DNA of 64,000 bases from Maledivibacter sp. (GTDB lineage Bacteria > Bacillota > Clostridia > Peptostreptococcales > Caminicellaceae), in NCBI GenBank assembly GCA_025210375.1, contig JAOASB010000045.1, positions 1-64,000 on the forward strand. The letters are read 5' to 3'. Made by a program: the position numbers and the translations under genes. Shown in pieces: positions 54,922-63,658 of the stretch. The notes beneath the pieces are model-generated. The model worked only from the letters and a program-made list of their open reading frames with translations. It was not told where the DNA came from and ran no database searches. Positions within the stretch are counted from its first letter, which is position 1. Each line of letters starts with the position of its first letter.

Positions 54922-57035
54922 TTAGAAACCTCCAATTCTTTATTTTCTTCATTGTCCAATTCAGGATATTCTATTCTTTCATGGAATATTCCCATTAATA
55001 TGCTCACAAAAGTCCTTTTAATAGTTTCTAAATCCTTAAAGGTCAAATGACAATCCTGAAGCTGCTCTTCATTAAACTTTCCTTCTATTATCTTTTTAAC
55101 TAATTCTTCAATATTCTTTTTAGTTGGTTCAGACAAGCTTCTAACAGCTGCCTCAACGGAATCAGCCATCATCACAATTGCAGCTTCCTTTGATTTAGGC
55201 TTAGGCCCCTTATATTTAAAATCATCGGAATTAATACTTGCCGATTCATTTTCATCATTCAATGCTTTATGATAAAAATACTTTACTAAGGTTTCACCAT
55301 GATGCTGCTCAATTATATCAATAATATCCTTAGGGATTTTATGCTCATGTGCAAGCTGTACCCCATCATGAACATGATTTCTAATAATATTGGAACTTAA
55401 AAATGGAGAAATCTTATCATGGGGATTGTCGGAAGTAAGCTGATTCTCTTTAAAGAAATATGGTCTTTTAAGCTTTCCAATATCATGATAATAGGATCCA
55501 ACCCTTGCAAGCAAGCTATTACAGCCTATGGCCTGAGCCGCCGATTCACTTAAGTTCCCAACTATAATACTATGGTGATAGGTTCCAGGTGCTTCAACAA
55601 GCAATCTCTTAAGAATTGGATGATTTGGATTCGATAGCTCCAATAGCTTAATTGGAGTCAATATATCAAACATGTACTCCCATAGGGGTAAAGAACCTAT
55701 TGTTAATACTGAACAAAACACCCCATTAAGTATACCATAAAAGCCATATATTAGAATATCTTTTACAGCAAATCCATTAATCAAACCAAAACCTATTATA
55801 ACAATAGAATTTGTCAAGCTTACCAGCAGCCCAGAAATAATTATTTTTGACCTTTGATGTGCATTGGATGCACTCATAGCCGCAACAGTTCCACTGATAA
55901 GCAACGTAATAAATACTATAAGACTATTGTTTGTTGATAATGTAATTACTACAGTTAGAAATATGTTTAATACAATAGCCACAGTGGGATTGATTAGTAT
56001 CCCTATGAGCATGGAAGCAGAAGATATTGGTATGAGATAGCTTGATATGCTATTTAATGGCTTAGCCATAAGAAATACTGATAAAAATACTATCACAATC
56101 AAATATAAATTAGAAATTTTACTAACCAATTTCTCATTAAAGGTATAAATATAAGAAAAGATTATCAGCTCAAGGATTAAAATGATAAGTACTACTCCTA
56201 TAAAAGGTTTTATATCCTTCTTCTTTTCTTGATTTATTAAACCCGCTTCCATCAATAGCTTATAATGCTTTTCAGTTATTTCTTCTTCTTCGTTAACAAT
56301 TATTTGACCTCTTTTTATATAGACTTTATCCACTTTTTTTATGGCTTCATTTATTTTTTCTTGTGTCAATTTCTGATCCAAATAGGTATTTTCTTTAATG
56401 GAACTATTAACAATTTTTATCCCGATACCCTTTAGTTTTTCTGATATACCTTCTAAAGACATATAATATTCTTCAATCTTTTTTTTCTTATTATCTAATT
56501 CTTCTTTTTTTATACCAGTAGTCATTACTTGCATAATAAACTCATAGGTGTATTTTTCAAAATTTTTAATGGTCTCTTCTTTTGTATTTAGTAATACACT
56601 CAAATCATGTTTGCTAAGATCGAAATTATTATATTGCTGCAGCTCATTGATAACTTCATTAGAACTTTCTTTAGATAATTCACCTAAGCTTTTTACCTCA
56701 TATAGATGCTTAAAAAAAACTTCAATATTGTTTTTAATATTTATTTGTATAGTTGGATCAACTTCTTGCCTAGGTTCTACTAAATTGATGGCCTTCTCTA
56801 TTTCCTTAGCAGTCGCTTCCTTATCTTCTATATCTATTGGAGATCTTATGTCTGAGGGAGCCACTTGACCAACTTTAATATCATACTTTTTTGGTGATAC
56901 TGTGGAGTAATAGGTGAAAAATATTATTATAAAAAATAGTAAAGATAGAATAATCCCATTAAAAATTTTGTTTTTAGCAATTTTACTTGTAAGACCTTTG
57001 CGTAAAAGCCTGTCCAATCTTTTAAGAAAAGCCAC
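54918..57035 (-). CDS. pgpH: Cyclic-di-AMP phosphodiesterase PgpH (7TM-HD)
   Basis: 705 residues. An N-terminal membrane helix, an extracytoplasmic 7TMR-HDED domain (about 50-280), seven membrane segments (about 285-470) and a cytoplasmic HD phosphodiesterase domain with APGTYHHSIIVGNLSE, SYYHDIGKLKRP, HVHDGVQLAHEH and IIEQHHGET. It degrades c-di-AMP to pApA. Start taken as GTG at 57035 after GGGGTGAACTTC; an in-frame ATG at 57071 is also possible. Confidence 0.95.
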   Translation of the reverse strand: MAFLKRLDRLLRKGLTSKIAKNKIFNGIILSLLFFIIIFFTYYSTVSPKKYDIKVGQVAPSDIRSPIDIEDKEATAKEIEKAINLVEPRQEVDPTIQINIKNNIEVFFKHLYEVKSLGELSKESSNEVINELQQYNNFDLSKHDLSVLLNTKEETIKNFEKYTYEFIMQVMTTGIKKEELDNKKKKIEEYYMSLEGISEKLKGIGIKIVNSSIKENTYLDQKLTQEKINEAIKKVDKVYIKRGQIIVNEEEEITEKHYKLLMEAGLINQEKKKDIKPFIGVVLIILILELIIFSYIYTFNEKLVSKISNLYLIVIVFLSVFLMAKPLNSISSYLIPISSASMLIGILINPTVAIVLNIFLTVVITLSTNNSLIVFITLLISGTVAAMSASNAHQRSKIIISGLLVSLTNSIVIIGFGLINGFAVKDILIYGFYGILNGVFCSVLTIGSLPLWEYMFDILTPIKLLELSNPNHPILKRLLVEAPGTYHHSIIVGNLSESAAQAIGCNSLLARVGSYYHDIGKLKRPYFFKENQLTSDNPHDKISPFLSSNIIRNHVHDGVQLAHEHKIPKDIIDIIEQHHGETLVKYFYHKALNDENESASINSDDFKYKGPKPKSKEAAIVMMADSVEAAVRSLSEPTKKNIEELVKKIIEGKFNEEQLQDCHLTFKDLETIKRTFVSILMGIFHERIEYPELDNEENKELEVSN

Positions 57036-57123
57036 GAAGTTCACCCCTTTTTTTATGTGAAACATGGTCAAAATACCACTTTATTATTTAAGGCTTGTCA
57101 AGTCATTTCTATAAACTACTAGT

Positions 57124-58104
57124 CTACTTTTTCTTTTTAATGGCTTTATTTTCATATGAATCATATGCCTTTATTATCTTTTGAACTAACCCATGCCTTA
57201 CTACATCCTTTGCAGTTAGGTATATGAACCTTATTCCTTTTACGTCCTTTAAAACCTCTACAGCTTGCTTAAGTCCTGATTGTTTTCCCTTTGGTAAATC
57301 CATTTGTGTAATGTCACCATTTATAACGGTTTTTGATCCAAATCCAATTCTTGTCAAAAACATTTTCATTTGAGCCCTAGTAGTATTCTGAGCTTCATCT
57401 AAAATTATAAAGGAATCATCTAAAGTTCTCCCCCTCATATATGCTAGGGGAGCTACTTCTATCATTCCCTTTTCCTTATATTTTAAATATGTCTCTCCTC
57501 CTAGGATATCATATAGGGCATCATAAAGTGGCCTAAGATAGGGATCAACCTTCATCTGAAGGTCCCCGGGAAGAAATCCAAGACTTTCACCGGCTTCAAC
57601 TGCTGGACGTGTTAAAATAATCCTACTAACCTCTTTATTTTTAAAGGCTTTAACCGCCATAGCCACAGCTAAGTAACTTTTACCCGTTCCCGCGGGCCCT
57701 ACCCCAAATACAATGTCATTATTTTTAATGGCATCAATATATTTTTGCTGACCTAATGTCTTAGGCTTAATATATTTCCCCCTTGAAGTCACACAAACAA
57801 TATCGCCAATTAATTCATCGATTTTATCCCCTTCGCCCTCATTAAATAAGCTTATCAGATACATTATTTTTTGCTTATCTAGCTTTTCACCAGACTTTAT
57901 CAAGTCTATCATTTTCTCTAAAACCTTAATGGCAAGGCTTATTCTTATTTCATCTCCAAGTATTACCAAATCACCTTCCCGTGATACTACATGCACCCCA
58001 TATTTTTCTTCAATCATTTTAATATTTTCGTCTAAATTTCCGAACAATTCATCTAAAAAATTTATATTCCCAATTTTTATTCTTTTTTCGTTTTGTGTTC
58101 CCAA
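57124..58104 (-). CDS. phoH: PhoH-family ATPase
   Basis: 326 residues. N-terminal KH-like region, then Walker A GPAGTGKSYLAV (about 137) and Walker B FIILDEAQNTT (about 232), with TRIGFGSKTVINGD following. PhoH-like proteins are NTPases/RNA helicases linked to RNA metabolism with YbeY, which is encoded nearby. TTG start after GAGGAGTAATA. Same operon as yqfC-yqfD. Confidence 0.94.
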   Translation of the reverse strand: MGTQNEKRIKIGNINFLDELFGNLDENIKMIEEKYGVHVVSREGDLVILGDEIRISLAIKVLEKMIDLIKSGEKLDKQKIMYLISLFNEGEGDKIDELIGDIVCVTSRGKYIKPKTLGQQKYIDAIKNNDIVFGVGPAGTGKSYLAVAMAVKAFKNKEVSRIILTRPAVEAGESLGFLPGDLQMKVDPYLRPLYDALYDILGGETYLKYKEKGMIEVAPLAYMRGRTLDDSFIILDEAQNTTRAQMKMFLTRIGFGSKTVINGDITQMDLPKGKQSGLKQAVEVLKDVKGIRFIYLTAKDVVRHGLVQKIIKAYDSYENKAIKKKK

Positions 58105-58106
58105 TA

Positions 58107-59303
58107 TTACTCCTCCTCATGTGCGTTAAATCTTTGTTCAATTCCAATGGACTCTAATACTTCAATTGTTAAATGACCACAAATTGTATTGGATTCTTTT
58201 CTGAAGTCAATAGTTTTCTTCAATATTTTTGCTTCCTCTGGTATTTCTTTTATAAGGTTAACAACTAGAAAATCCTTTAATGATTTTTTAAGTGCATCCT
58301 CAGATACCTTTTTCTTTTTCTCAATTATTTCATAATATTCCTCAATAACAATTTCTACAGGAATCTTAATTTTCCTCCATTTTGTTAGACTTTTATTTTT
58401 TGTTTCGATAATATATTTGTCATAGGGTGCATTACCCTTTGAGATCGTAAAAGATGTTTTTCCAATCTTAATAATTCTTTTAGTGAACTTTCTACCGGTT
58501 TTGACCTTTGATACTTTATAAATAGGTATTTTATGGGCTTTTTCATAGAATGTTCTAGCATGAATTTCGCCGATAGAATGAACTATCCTCATTATTCCCT
58601 CTTCTCTTTCTATTTTACCACTAATTAATATCTGATTTTTCTTTACTATATCTCCTTTTTCTACCATTGCATCCCCATTTCTTGCAATGATCTTTTCTAT
58701 TATACCATCCTTACCGGCAACGATATGACATGGTAAGCTTTTATCTATTTTGGGAGGTTCTCTATCCTTCTCTACTAGTTCTATTCTGATTTTAGTTCCT
58801 TTTATCTCTACACCAACCCATGCCAATTTTTCATGTTTGATCAATAAATTATCTTTGATATCAGAAGAGTCAAGATCATATTTAAATGTTCCAACCTTAA
58901 CACCCATACTTTCTAAAGAGGTTAATATATCCCTCTTAGATATATTACTATTCCCCTTAATCTCTATATCCCAAACAAATGAAGTGAAGCTAATAATTAA
59001 TAATAAACATAGAATAGACCCTACCGCAATGATTTTTTTTCTTTTCAATCGTAAAATAAAAAATGGATAGCCTATCTTTAATTGTATTTTTGATCTGCAT
59101 CCAGTTTTCCTTAATATTTTTAAGAGTTCCCTATAGCCTTTGACACCAACTTTTCCTTCAATTGTTGTATAATTTATCCTATGAATATCCCATAGGTATA
59201 TACCCTTATTAACTGCTAAATTTAATATTCTCTCTAGATTAAGTCCCTCAAGCTTAAATACAACATATCCTCTAAAATAATTCCATATTCTAATAACTAG
59301 CAC
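58107..59303 (-). CDS. yqfD: Sporulation protein YqfD
   Basis: 398 residues. Cytoplasmic N-terminus (opening IRIWNYFRGYVVFKLEG), one membrane helix at about 91-112, then an extracytoplasmic domain with IEIKGNSNISKRDILTSLES and a KDGIIEKIIARNGDAMVEKG biotinyl-lipoyl-like segment. YqfD is a mother-cell stage IV sporulation protein in Bacillus. GTG start six bases after AGGGGTG. Its presence supports an endospore-forming organism. Confidence 0.93.
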   Translation of the reverse strand: MLVIRIWNYFRGYVVFKLEGLNLERILNLAVNKGIYLWDIHRINYTTIEGKVGVKGYRELLKILRKTGCRSKIQLKIGYPFFILRLKRKKIIAVGSILCLLLIISFTSFVWDIEIKGNSNISKRDILTSLESMGVKVGTFKYDLDSSDIKDNLLIKHEKLAWVGVEIKGTKIRIELVEKDREPPKIDKSLPCHIVAGKDGIIEKIIARNGDAMVEKGDIVKKNQILISGKIEREEGIMRIVHSIGEIHARTFYEKAHKIPIYKVSKVKTGRKFTKRIIKIGKTSFTISKGNAPYDKYIIETKNKSLTKWRKIKIPVEIVIEEYYEIIEKKKKVSEDALKKSLKDFLVVNLIKEIPEEAKILKKTIDFRKESNTICGHLTIEVLESIGIEQRFNAHEEE

Positions 59304-59314
59304 CTACAACACCC

Positions 59315-59596
59315 CTACCTATAGAAATCAATGGATGAAATATTTCCTGCTATAATAATTTCTTCACTAATTATAGTTTTTATAGCAAGATCGATTCCAG
59401 ATACCTTAATTATCCCATCCTTCATCTTTACTCTTATATTTTCATTAGAATACTCTATAATCCCCTTATGATTCTCAATACTTACTTGTAAATTACCTAC
59501 AAAGGTTATTCTAGGTAAGTCCAGCAGTATATCCTTTGGAATTTCCAGTATATCCGATATATTTGACTTTACTTTGGACATTCTTTCTTCCTTCAT
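59315..59596 (-). CDS. yqfC: Sporulation protein YqfC
   Basis: 93 residues with the YqfC (YabP-like) pattern ILEIPKDILLDLPRITFVGN, VSIENHKGIIEYS and IKVSGIDLAIKTII. Mother-cell protein co-transcribed with yqfD. ATG at 59596 after AAGGGGGATAGGAAT; the frame open to 59653 has no ribosome site. Confidence 0.92.
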   Translation of the reverse strand: MKEERMSKVKSNISDILEIPKDILLDLPRITFVGNLQVSIENHKGIIEYSNENIRVKMKDGIIKVSGIDLAIKTIISEEIIIAGNISSIDFYR

Positions 59597-59729
59597 ATTC
59601 CTATCCCCCTTAGGACAAAGACGTCTATTACGCTTTGTAGTTGCAAGTTCCATGTTCCTATAATTAATTGTATGCCCACATATAAACCTGTATTACTTGT
59701 AATATATAGTCCTTGAAGTCATGGATTTC

Positions 59730-59756
59730 AAAAAAATAAACCTCTATATTGAGGTT
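59730..59756 (-). terminator. Terminator of the amidase-domain gene
   Basis: AACCTC/GAGGTT stem with a six-base loop followed by TATTTTTTT on the minus strand, two bases after the stop at 59758. Confidence 0.82.
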
Positions 59757-59757
59757 A

Positions 59758-60876
59758 TCAATAATGTACTCTAATCAGCCAGTACTTTATACCCTTATCA
59801 TTCCATCCTAGATCCCATGGAACTCTATACCTGTCAGTATTATGACTGTGAACATAGGCATATCCCTTTGAATCTGCCCCTGTAACAACTGAAATATGTG
59901 TTACCTTCCCTTTTTTTACATATGCGATAAAGTCACCGGGCATTAATTTATAGGAAGCTTTATATACCTGCTCATAGGTACCATAGGCTATTTTTGAGGC
60001 CCTATTACTGTACAGCATATAATTTTTAAAAGCTTGAGCATTCACCCATGCCTTGCTTCCCCCTTTATCATATTTCCATGAATATGACTTTCTGAACTTA
60101 CCACCCTCATGTAGAATCTGGGATGCGAAATTTGCACAATCACCACCTAAAGGATTATAGTTTCTATATTTCTTATTATATGTAAGCCCATATTCTTCAT
60201 CGGCTGCTGCTCCACAAAACCTGTCTGCATATTTTACCGATTCTATTCTCCTCTCATTTAAATTAGAGAGGGTACTTTTTTTCTGATTTAAAATGTATTT
60301 TGTGATTTCTTCACTTTTTATCTCATCTAGATGTAATGAGTCGGCAAAGGGATCTGTATACCACTCACGAACTATCTTCCACAAGCCATCTATTTTCTTA
60401 ATATCTAAGGAATGATATGTTCCGATTCTAAACATGTTTTTATTTTCTGGATCATTTTTATAGTGATACTTATACTCTGTAGAAGCTGTAAAATTAACTC
60501 TATATCCATCTTCCCTATCTTTTACACTTCTAATTTTAATGAGACTTTTAACATCATAAAATTGGATTCCCTGCTTTTCAGACCATTTATGTAGGTACTT
60601 TGTTTTTTTCTTTTCATGTTCAAATGCCCATACCCCATATTTAACATCCCTATCATATAATGATGATATGGTATCTGTATCTCCTTCGATCATTGCTTTA
60701 TTTCTTATTTCAGAAAAATTGTTTATCAAAGCATAGGCTTCCTCATTTTCATCATTAATAAAAGCAGATAAAATAGGGGAATGGTATATATTAAAGGCGA
60801 TCAATATTGTTACTAATAATATTATTATTCCAATTAAAAAAAGAAGGAACTTCTTTTTTGATACAAATATTATCAT
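59758..60876 (-). CDS. Secreted or membrane-anchored amidase-domain protein (Amidase_6 family)
   Basis: 372 residues. N-terminal hydrophobic anchor (about 8-28), a central domain of about 150 residues resembling SnoaL/NTF2-type folds (HSLDIKKIDGLWKIVREWYT), and a C-terminal putative amidase domain with the catalytic cysteine in GGDCANFASQILHEGG (about 245) and histidine in VTHISVVTGADS (about 330). Probably processes cell-wall peptides outside the membrane. ATG after GGAGGAATCAT. Confidence 0.88.
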   Translation of the reverse strand: MIIFVSKKKFLLFLIGIIILLVTILIAFNIYHSPILSAFINDENEEAYALINNFSEIRNKAMIEGDTDTISSLYDRDVKYGVWAFEHEKKKTKYLHKWSEKQGIQFYDVKSLIKIRSVKDREDGYRVNFTASTEYKYHYKNDPENKNMFRIGTYHSLDIKKIDGLWKIVREWYTDPFADSLHLDEIKSEEITKYILNQKKSTLSNLNERRIESVKYADRFCGAAADEEYGLTYNKKYRNYNPLGGDCANFASQILHEGGKFRKSYSWKYDKGGSKAWVNAQAFKNYMLYSNRASKIAYGTYEQVYKASYKLMPGDFIAYVKKGKVTHISVVTGADSKGYAYVHSHNTDRYRVPWDLGWNDKGIKYWLIRVHY

Positions 60877-60954
60877 ATGATTCCTCCTAAAGCTTTTTCA
60901 TAAAATTATATGTGAGTCCATAATAAAATAGACTTATTTATTAATTTTCTACAT

Positions 60955-60986
60955 AAAAAAACTGCCTATATAAATATAGACAGTTT
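60955..60986 (-). terminator. Terminator of yqeY
   Basis: AAACTG and CTATAT arms pair with ATATAG and CAGTTT (one internal mismatch), followed by a T-run on the minus strand, six bases past the stop at 60992. Confidence 0.85.
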
Positions 60987-60991
60987 ATCTA

Positions 60992-61432
60992 TTATAGTAA
61001 TTCTTTTACTACTTTGGATACTAATTTACCATCAGCTTTTCCTTTAAACTTAGGCATTAGCGCTCCCATAACTTTACCCATATCCTTAGGTCCATTAGCA
61101 CCTAATTCTTCAATGGTTTCTTTAACAATTTTTCTTACTTCGTCTTCAGAAAGCTGCTTTGGAAGGTAGCCCAAAAGAATTTCCATTTCCTTTTCAGCTT
61201 CTTCAACTAAATCTAATCTATTACCCTTTTTAAAATCATCAAGGGAATCTCTTCTCTGTTTTAACTGCTTAGCAATTAACTCAACAATTCCTTCATCGCT
61301 AATTTCAGTTCTATTATCAACTTCATACTGTTTTATTGAAGCTCGAATTAAAGTAACAACAGATTTCTTGACCTTATTTTTTTCTTTCATTGCAGTTTTT
61401 AAATCCTGCATCAATTTATCTTTGAGGGACAT
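60992..61432 (-). CDS. yqeY: GatB/YqeY-domain protein
   Basis: 146 residues, whole-length match to YqeY: MQDLKTAMKEKNKVKKSVVT, LRASIKQYEVDNR, EMEILLGYLPKQLSEDEV, LGANGPKDMGKVMGALMPKF and KGKADGKLVSKVVKELL. It resembles the tRNA-binding tail domain of GatB; role uncertain. ATG after AGAGGTGAGATA. Sits after rpsU, the usual order. Confidence 0.95.
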   Translation of the reverse strand: MSLKDKLMQDLKTAMKEKNKVKKSVVTLIRASIKQYEVDNRTEISDEGIVELIAKQLKQRRDSLDDFKKGNRLDLVEEAEKEMEILLGYLPKQLSEDEVRKIVKETIEELGANGPKDMGKVMGALMPKFKGKADGKLVSKVVKELL

Positions 61433-61444
61433 TATCTCACCTCT

Positions 61445-61624
61445 TTAAAATCTTTTTTTCTTTCTTCTTGCAGCTTCTGCTTTCTTTTTACGTTTTACAC
61501 TTGGCTTCTCGTAATGTCTTCTTTTCTTAACTTCAGACATAACTCCAGACTTAGAGCATTCTCTTTTAAATCTTCTAAGTGCATGATCTAATGATTCATT
61601 ATCTTTTACTTTTACCTCTGACAT
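61445..61624 (-). CDS. rpsU: 30S ribosomal protein S21
   Basis: 59 residues, below usual ORF cutoffs. Translation begins [20 protein letters not shown] and ends in an Arg/Lys-rich tail ([16 protein letters not shown]), the S21 pattern. ATG at 61624 preceded by GAGGAGGGGGGGAAGTATAG. It binds 16S rRNA at the platform of the 30S subunit. Followed after 12 bases by yqeY. Confidence 0.96.
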   Translation of the reverse strand: MSEVKVKDNESLDHALRRFKRECSKSGVMSEVKKRRHYEKPSVKRKKKAEAARRKKKRF

Positions 61625-61662
61625 CTATACTTCCCCCCCTCCTCTGATATAGTACAGTGTTG

Positions 61663-61695
61663 CTGTGTTTATAGCCTTATAGCTATAAATCACAG
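61663..61695 (-). promoter_or_regulatory. Hairpin in the rpsU leader
   Basis: CTGTGTTTATAGC pairs with GCTATAAATCACAG around a six-base loop, between the HIT gene and rpsU. No strong T-run follows on the minus strand, so it may be an mRNA leader structure rather than a terminator. Confidence 0.5.
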
Positions 61696-61763
61696 AGGAG
61701 TACTCGTGTACTTAGCTATTATACATTAATATGATAAATATTTCAACAACTTTTGAATAACTC

Positions 61764-62105
61764 TTAACCTGGAGGCCATTGCATCTGTCTACCAGCTAAT
61801 AGATGAAAGTGAATATGGTTTACAGTTTGACCTCCAAGTTCTCCACAATTATTAACTATTCTATAGCCTTCATTTTCAATTTTTAACTCTCTGGCTACTT
61901 CTTTTATCTTAAGAAAAATATGTCCTATCAGGTCTTTATTCTTATCATCTAGATCATCTACTGAGTTTATATGTTCCTTAGAAATAAATAGAATATGAAT
62001 AGGAGCAACTGGAGAAATATCTTTAAAAGCAATTATTTTATCGTCTTCATAAACAATTTCACCGGGTATCTCTTTCTGTGCTATTTTACAAAAAATGCAG
62101 TCCAA
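61764..62105 (-). CDS. HIT-family nucleotide hydrolase (HinT-like)
   Basis: 113 residues. N-terminal DCIFCKIAQKEIPG with zinc-type cysteines, FKDISPVAPIHILFI, and the catalytic triad HIHFHLLAGRQMQWPPG at the C-terminus. Hydrolyses adenosine phosphoramidates. Start: TTG at 62105 eight bases after AAAGGAGG; the frame open to 62129 overlaps that site. Confidence 0.94.
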   Translation of the reverse strand: MDCIFCKIAQKEIPGEIVYEDDKIIAFKDISPVAPIHILFISKEHINSVDDLDDKNKDLIGHIFLKIKEVARELKIENEGYRIVNNCGELGGQTVNHIHFHLLAGRQMQWPPG

Positions 62106-62180
62106 ATCTAGCACCTCCTTTGCTAACATATATATTTCAACAGATAATACTAAATTCCTGCTATCAATGTATTATTTATT

Positions 62181-62340
62181 GAGGAAATTGCATAACTTTT
62201 ATTTGGCTAGGCCTAATATACGAATATCATCCTTAATTTGATTACTTAAGATATAAGCATATTTGATGGTATAGCTTTTGAGGATTTTAAAACTACATGT
62301 AGTAGATGGTTTTTATAGAAAGTAATTATGCAATTTGCTC
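62181..62340 (+). repeat. MITE-like element A, copy 5 (best full-length)
   Basis: 160 bp from GAGGAAATTGCATAA to TTATGCAATTTGCTC (14/15 inverted-repeat match). It is flanked by TATT on both sides, consistent with a 4-bp target duplication. Lies between the HIT gene and mtaB. Confidence 0.9.
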
Positions 62341-62353
62341 TATTGATATAAAT

Positions 62354-63658
62354 CTAATTTTTCACTATTTCTCCAAACATAATATCATTTTCCATTTGGT
62401 TTATCTTAGTTGAAACTATTTCACCAATTAAATCATCTGCTCCCTTAGCAGCTACTCTTATATAGTTATCTGTTAATCCTTCTATCTTATTCTTATCTTT
62501 AGAATAAAAGTTTTCATATAAAACATTTAATTCTTTATCCACAAATTTATTCATATAGGAATTCATTAATTTATTACCTAGATCTATCATCTTTTCACTA
62601 CGCATATTCTTTATAATGCCCTGGACTTGGTTTTCAAACTTAGCTGCGGGAGTACCTTTCCTCGGCGAATACTTGAAAACATGGATTTGGCTAAATTCCA
62701 TTTCCTTCACAAATCTATAGGTAGCTTCAAATTCTTCTTCAGTTTCTCCGGGAAAACCCACGATTATATCTGTAGTTATGGCTATATTCGGGATCTCATG
62801 TCGTAGATTTTTAACAATTCCCCTAAACTGGTCTGTGGTATATTTTCTATTCATTCTTCTTAGGGTTTCATCACAACCACTTTGTAATGAGATATGGAAA
62901 TGGGGACAAAACTTATGAAGATTTTTAATTTCTTTTATAAAATCATTAGTTAGCAAAGTAGGCTCAACAGAACTAAGTCGTATTCTTTCTATTCCTTCTA
63001 CATCATGGACTTCCTTTAAAATATTTAATAAACTAGTATTCTTTAAATCCTTCCCATATGATGCTATATGAATTCCAGTAAGAACAATTTCTTTAAAGCC
63101 ATTTTCTGAAAGTCTTTTCACCTCAGAAACTATATTCTCTGGTTTTCTACTTCTTATAGACCCTCTAGCATAGGGTATAATACAATATGTACAATATTGA
63201 TTACAGCCCTCTTGTATTTTCAAAAAAGCTCTGGTTTTCCCTTTTATTTTGTCTATTGATAATTCTTCAAATTCTTTTACTTCCATTATATCTTCCACAT
63301 AATTGATTTTTTCATATTTATCAATTGATTCTACCAGTTCAACTATTTTATTCCGTTCATTTGTTCCTAAGACAAGATTTACACCTTCTATAGCCATTAC
63401 TTCTTCAGATGCTGTCTGGGCATAACACCCAACTACAACAATAATCGAATCTGGATTTTTTTTCTTCGATCTTCTTATGAATTGTCTAGATTTTCTATCT
63501 CCAAGATTAGTAACCGTACATGTATTTATGACATATACATCTGCTTGTTCATTATTTTCAACTATGTCATATTTGTTTTTTTCAAAAAGCTCCATCATAG
63601 CCTCAGTATCATATTGATTTACTTTGCATCCTAAAGTATAAAAAGCTACCTTCTTCAC
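62354..63658 (-). CDS. mtaB: tRNA t6A37 methylthiotransferase MtaB
   Basis: 434 residues. N-terminal UPF0004 domain with TLGCKVNQYDTEAM, INTCTVTNLGDRKSRQ and GCYAQTA (auxiliary cluster cysteines), the radical-SAM motif EGCNQYCTYCIIPYARG (about 145), and a C-terminal TRAM domain. It adds a methylthio group to t6A37 of tRNAs reading ANN codons. GTG start after GGAGGTAAATAA, overlapping the 3' end context of rsmE. Confidence 0.95.
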   Translation of the reverse strand: MKKVAFYTLGCKVNQYDTEAMMELFEKNKYDIVENNEQADVYVINTCTVTNLGDRKSRQFIRRSKKKNPDSIIVVVGCYAQTASEEVMAIEGVNLVLGTNERNKIVELVESIDKYEKINYVEDIMEVKEFEELSIDKIKGKTRAFLKIQEGCNQYCTYCIIPYARGSIRSRKPENIVSEVKRLSENGFKEIVLTGIHIASYGKDLKNTSLLNILKEVHDVEGIERIRLSSVEPTLLTNDFIKEIKNLHKFCPHFHISLQSGCDETLRRMNRKYTTDQFRGIVKNLRHEIPNIAITTDIIVGFPGETEEEFEATYRFVKEMEFSQIHVFKYSPRKGTPAAKFENQVQGIIKNMRSEKMIDLGNKLMNSYMNKFVDKELNVLYENFYSKDKNKIEGLTDNYIRVAAKGADDLIGEIVSTKINQMENDIMFGEIVKN

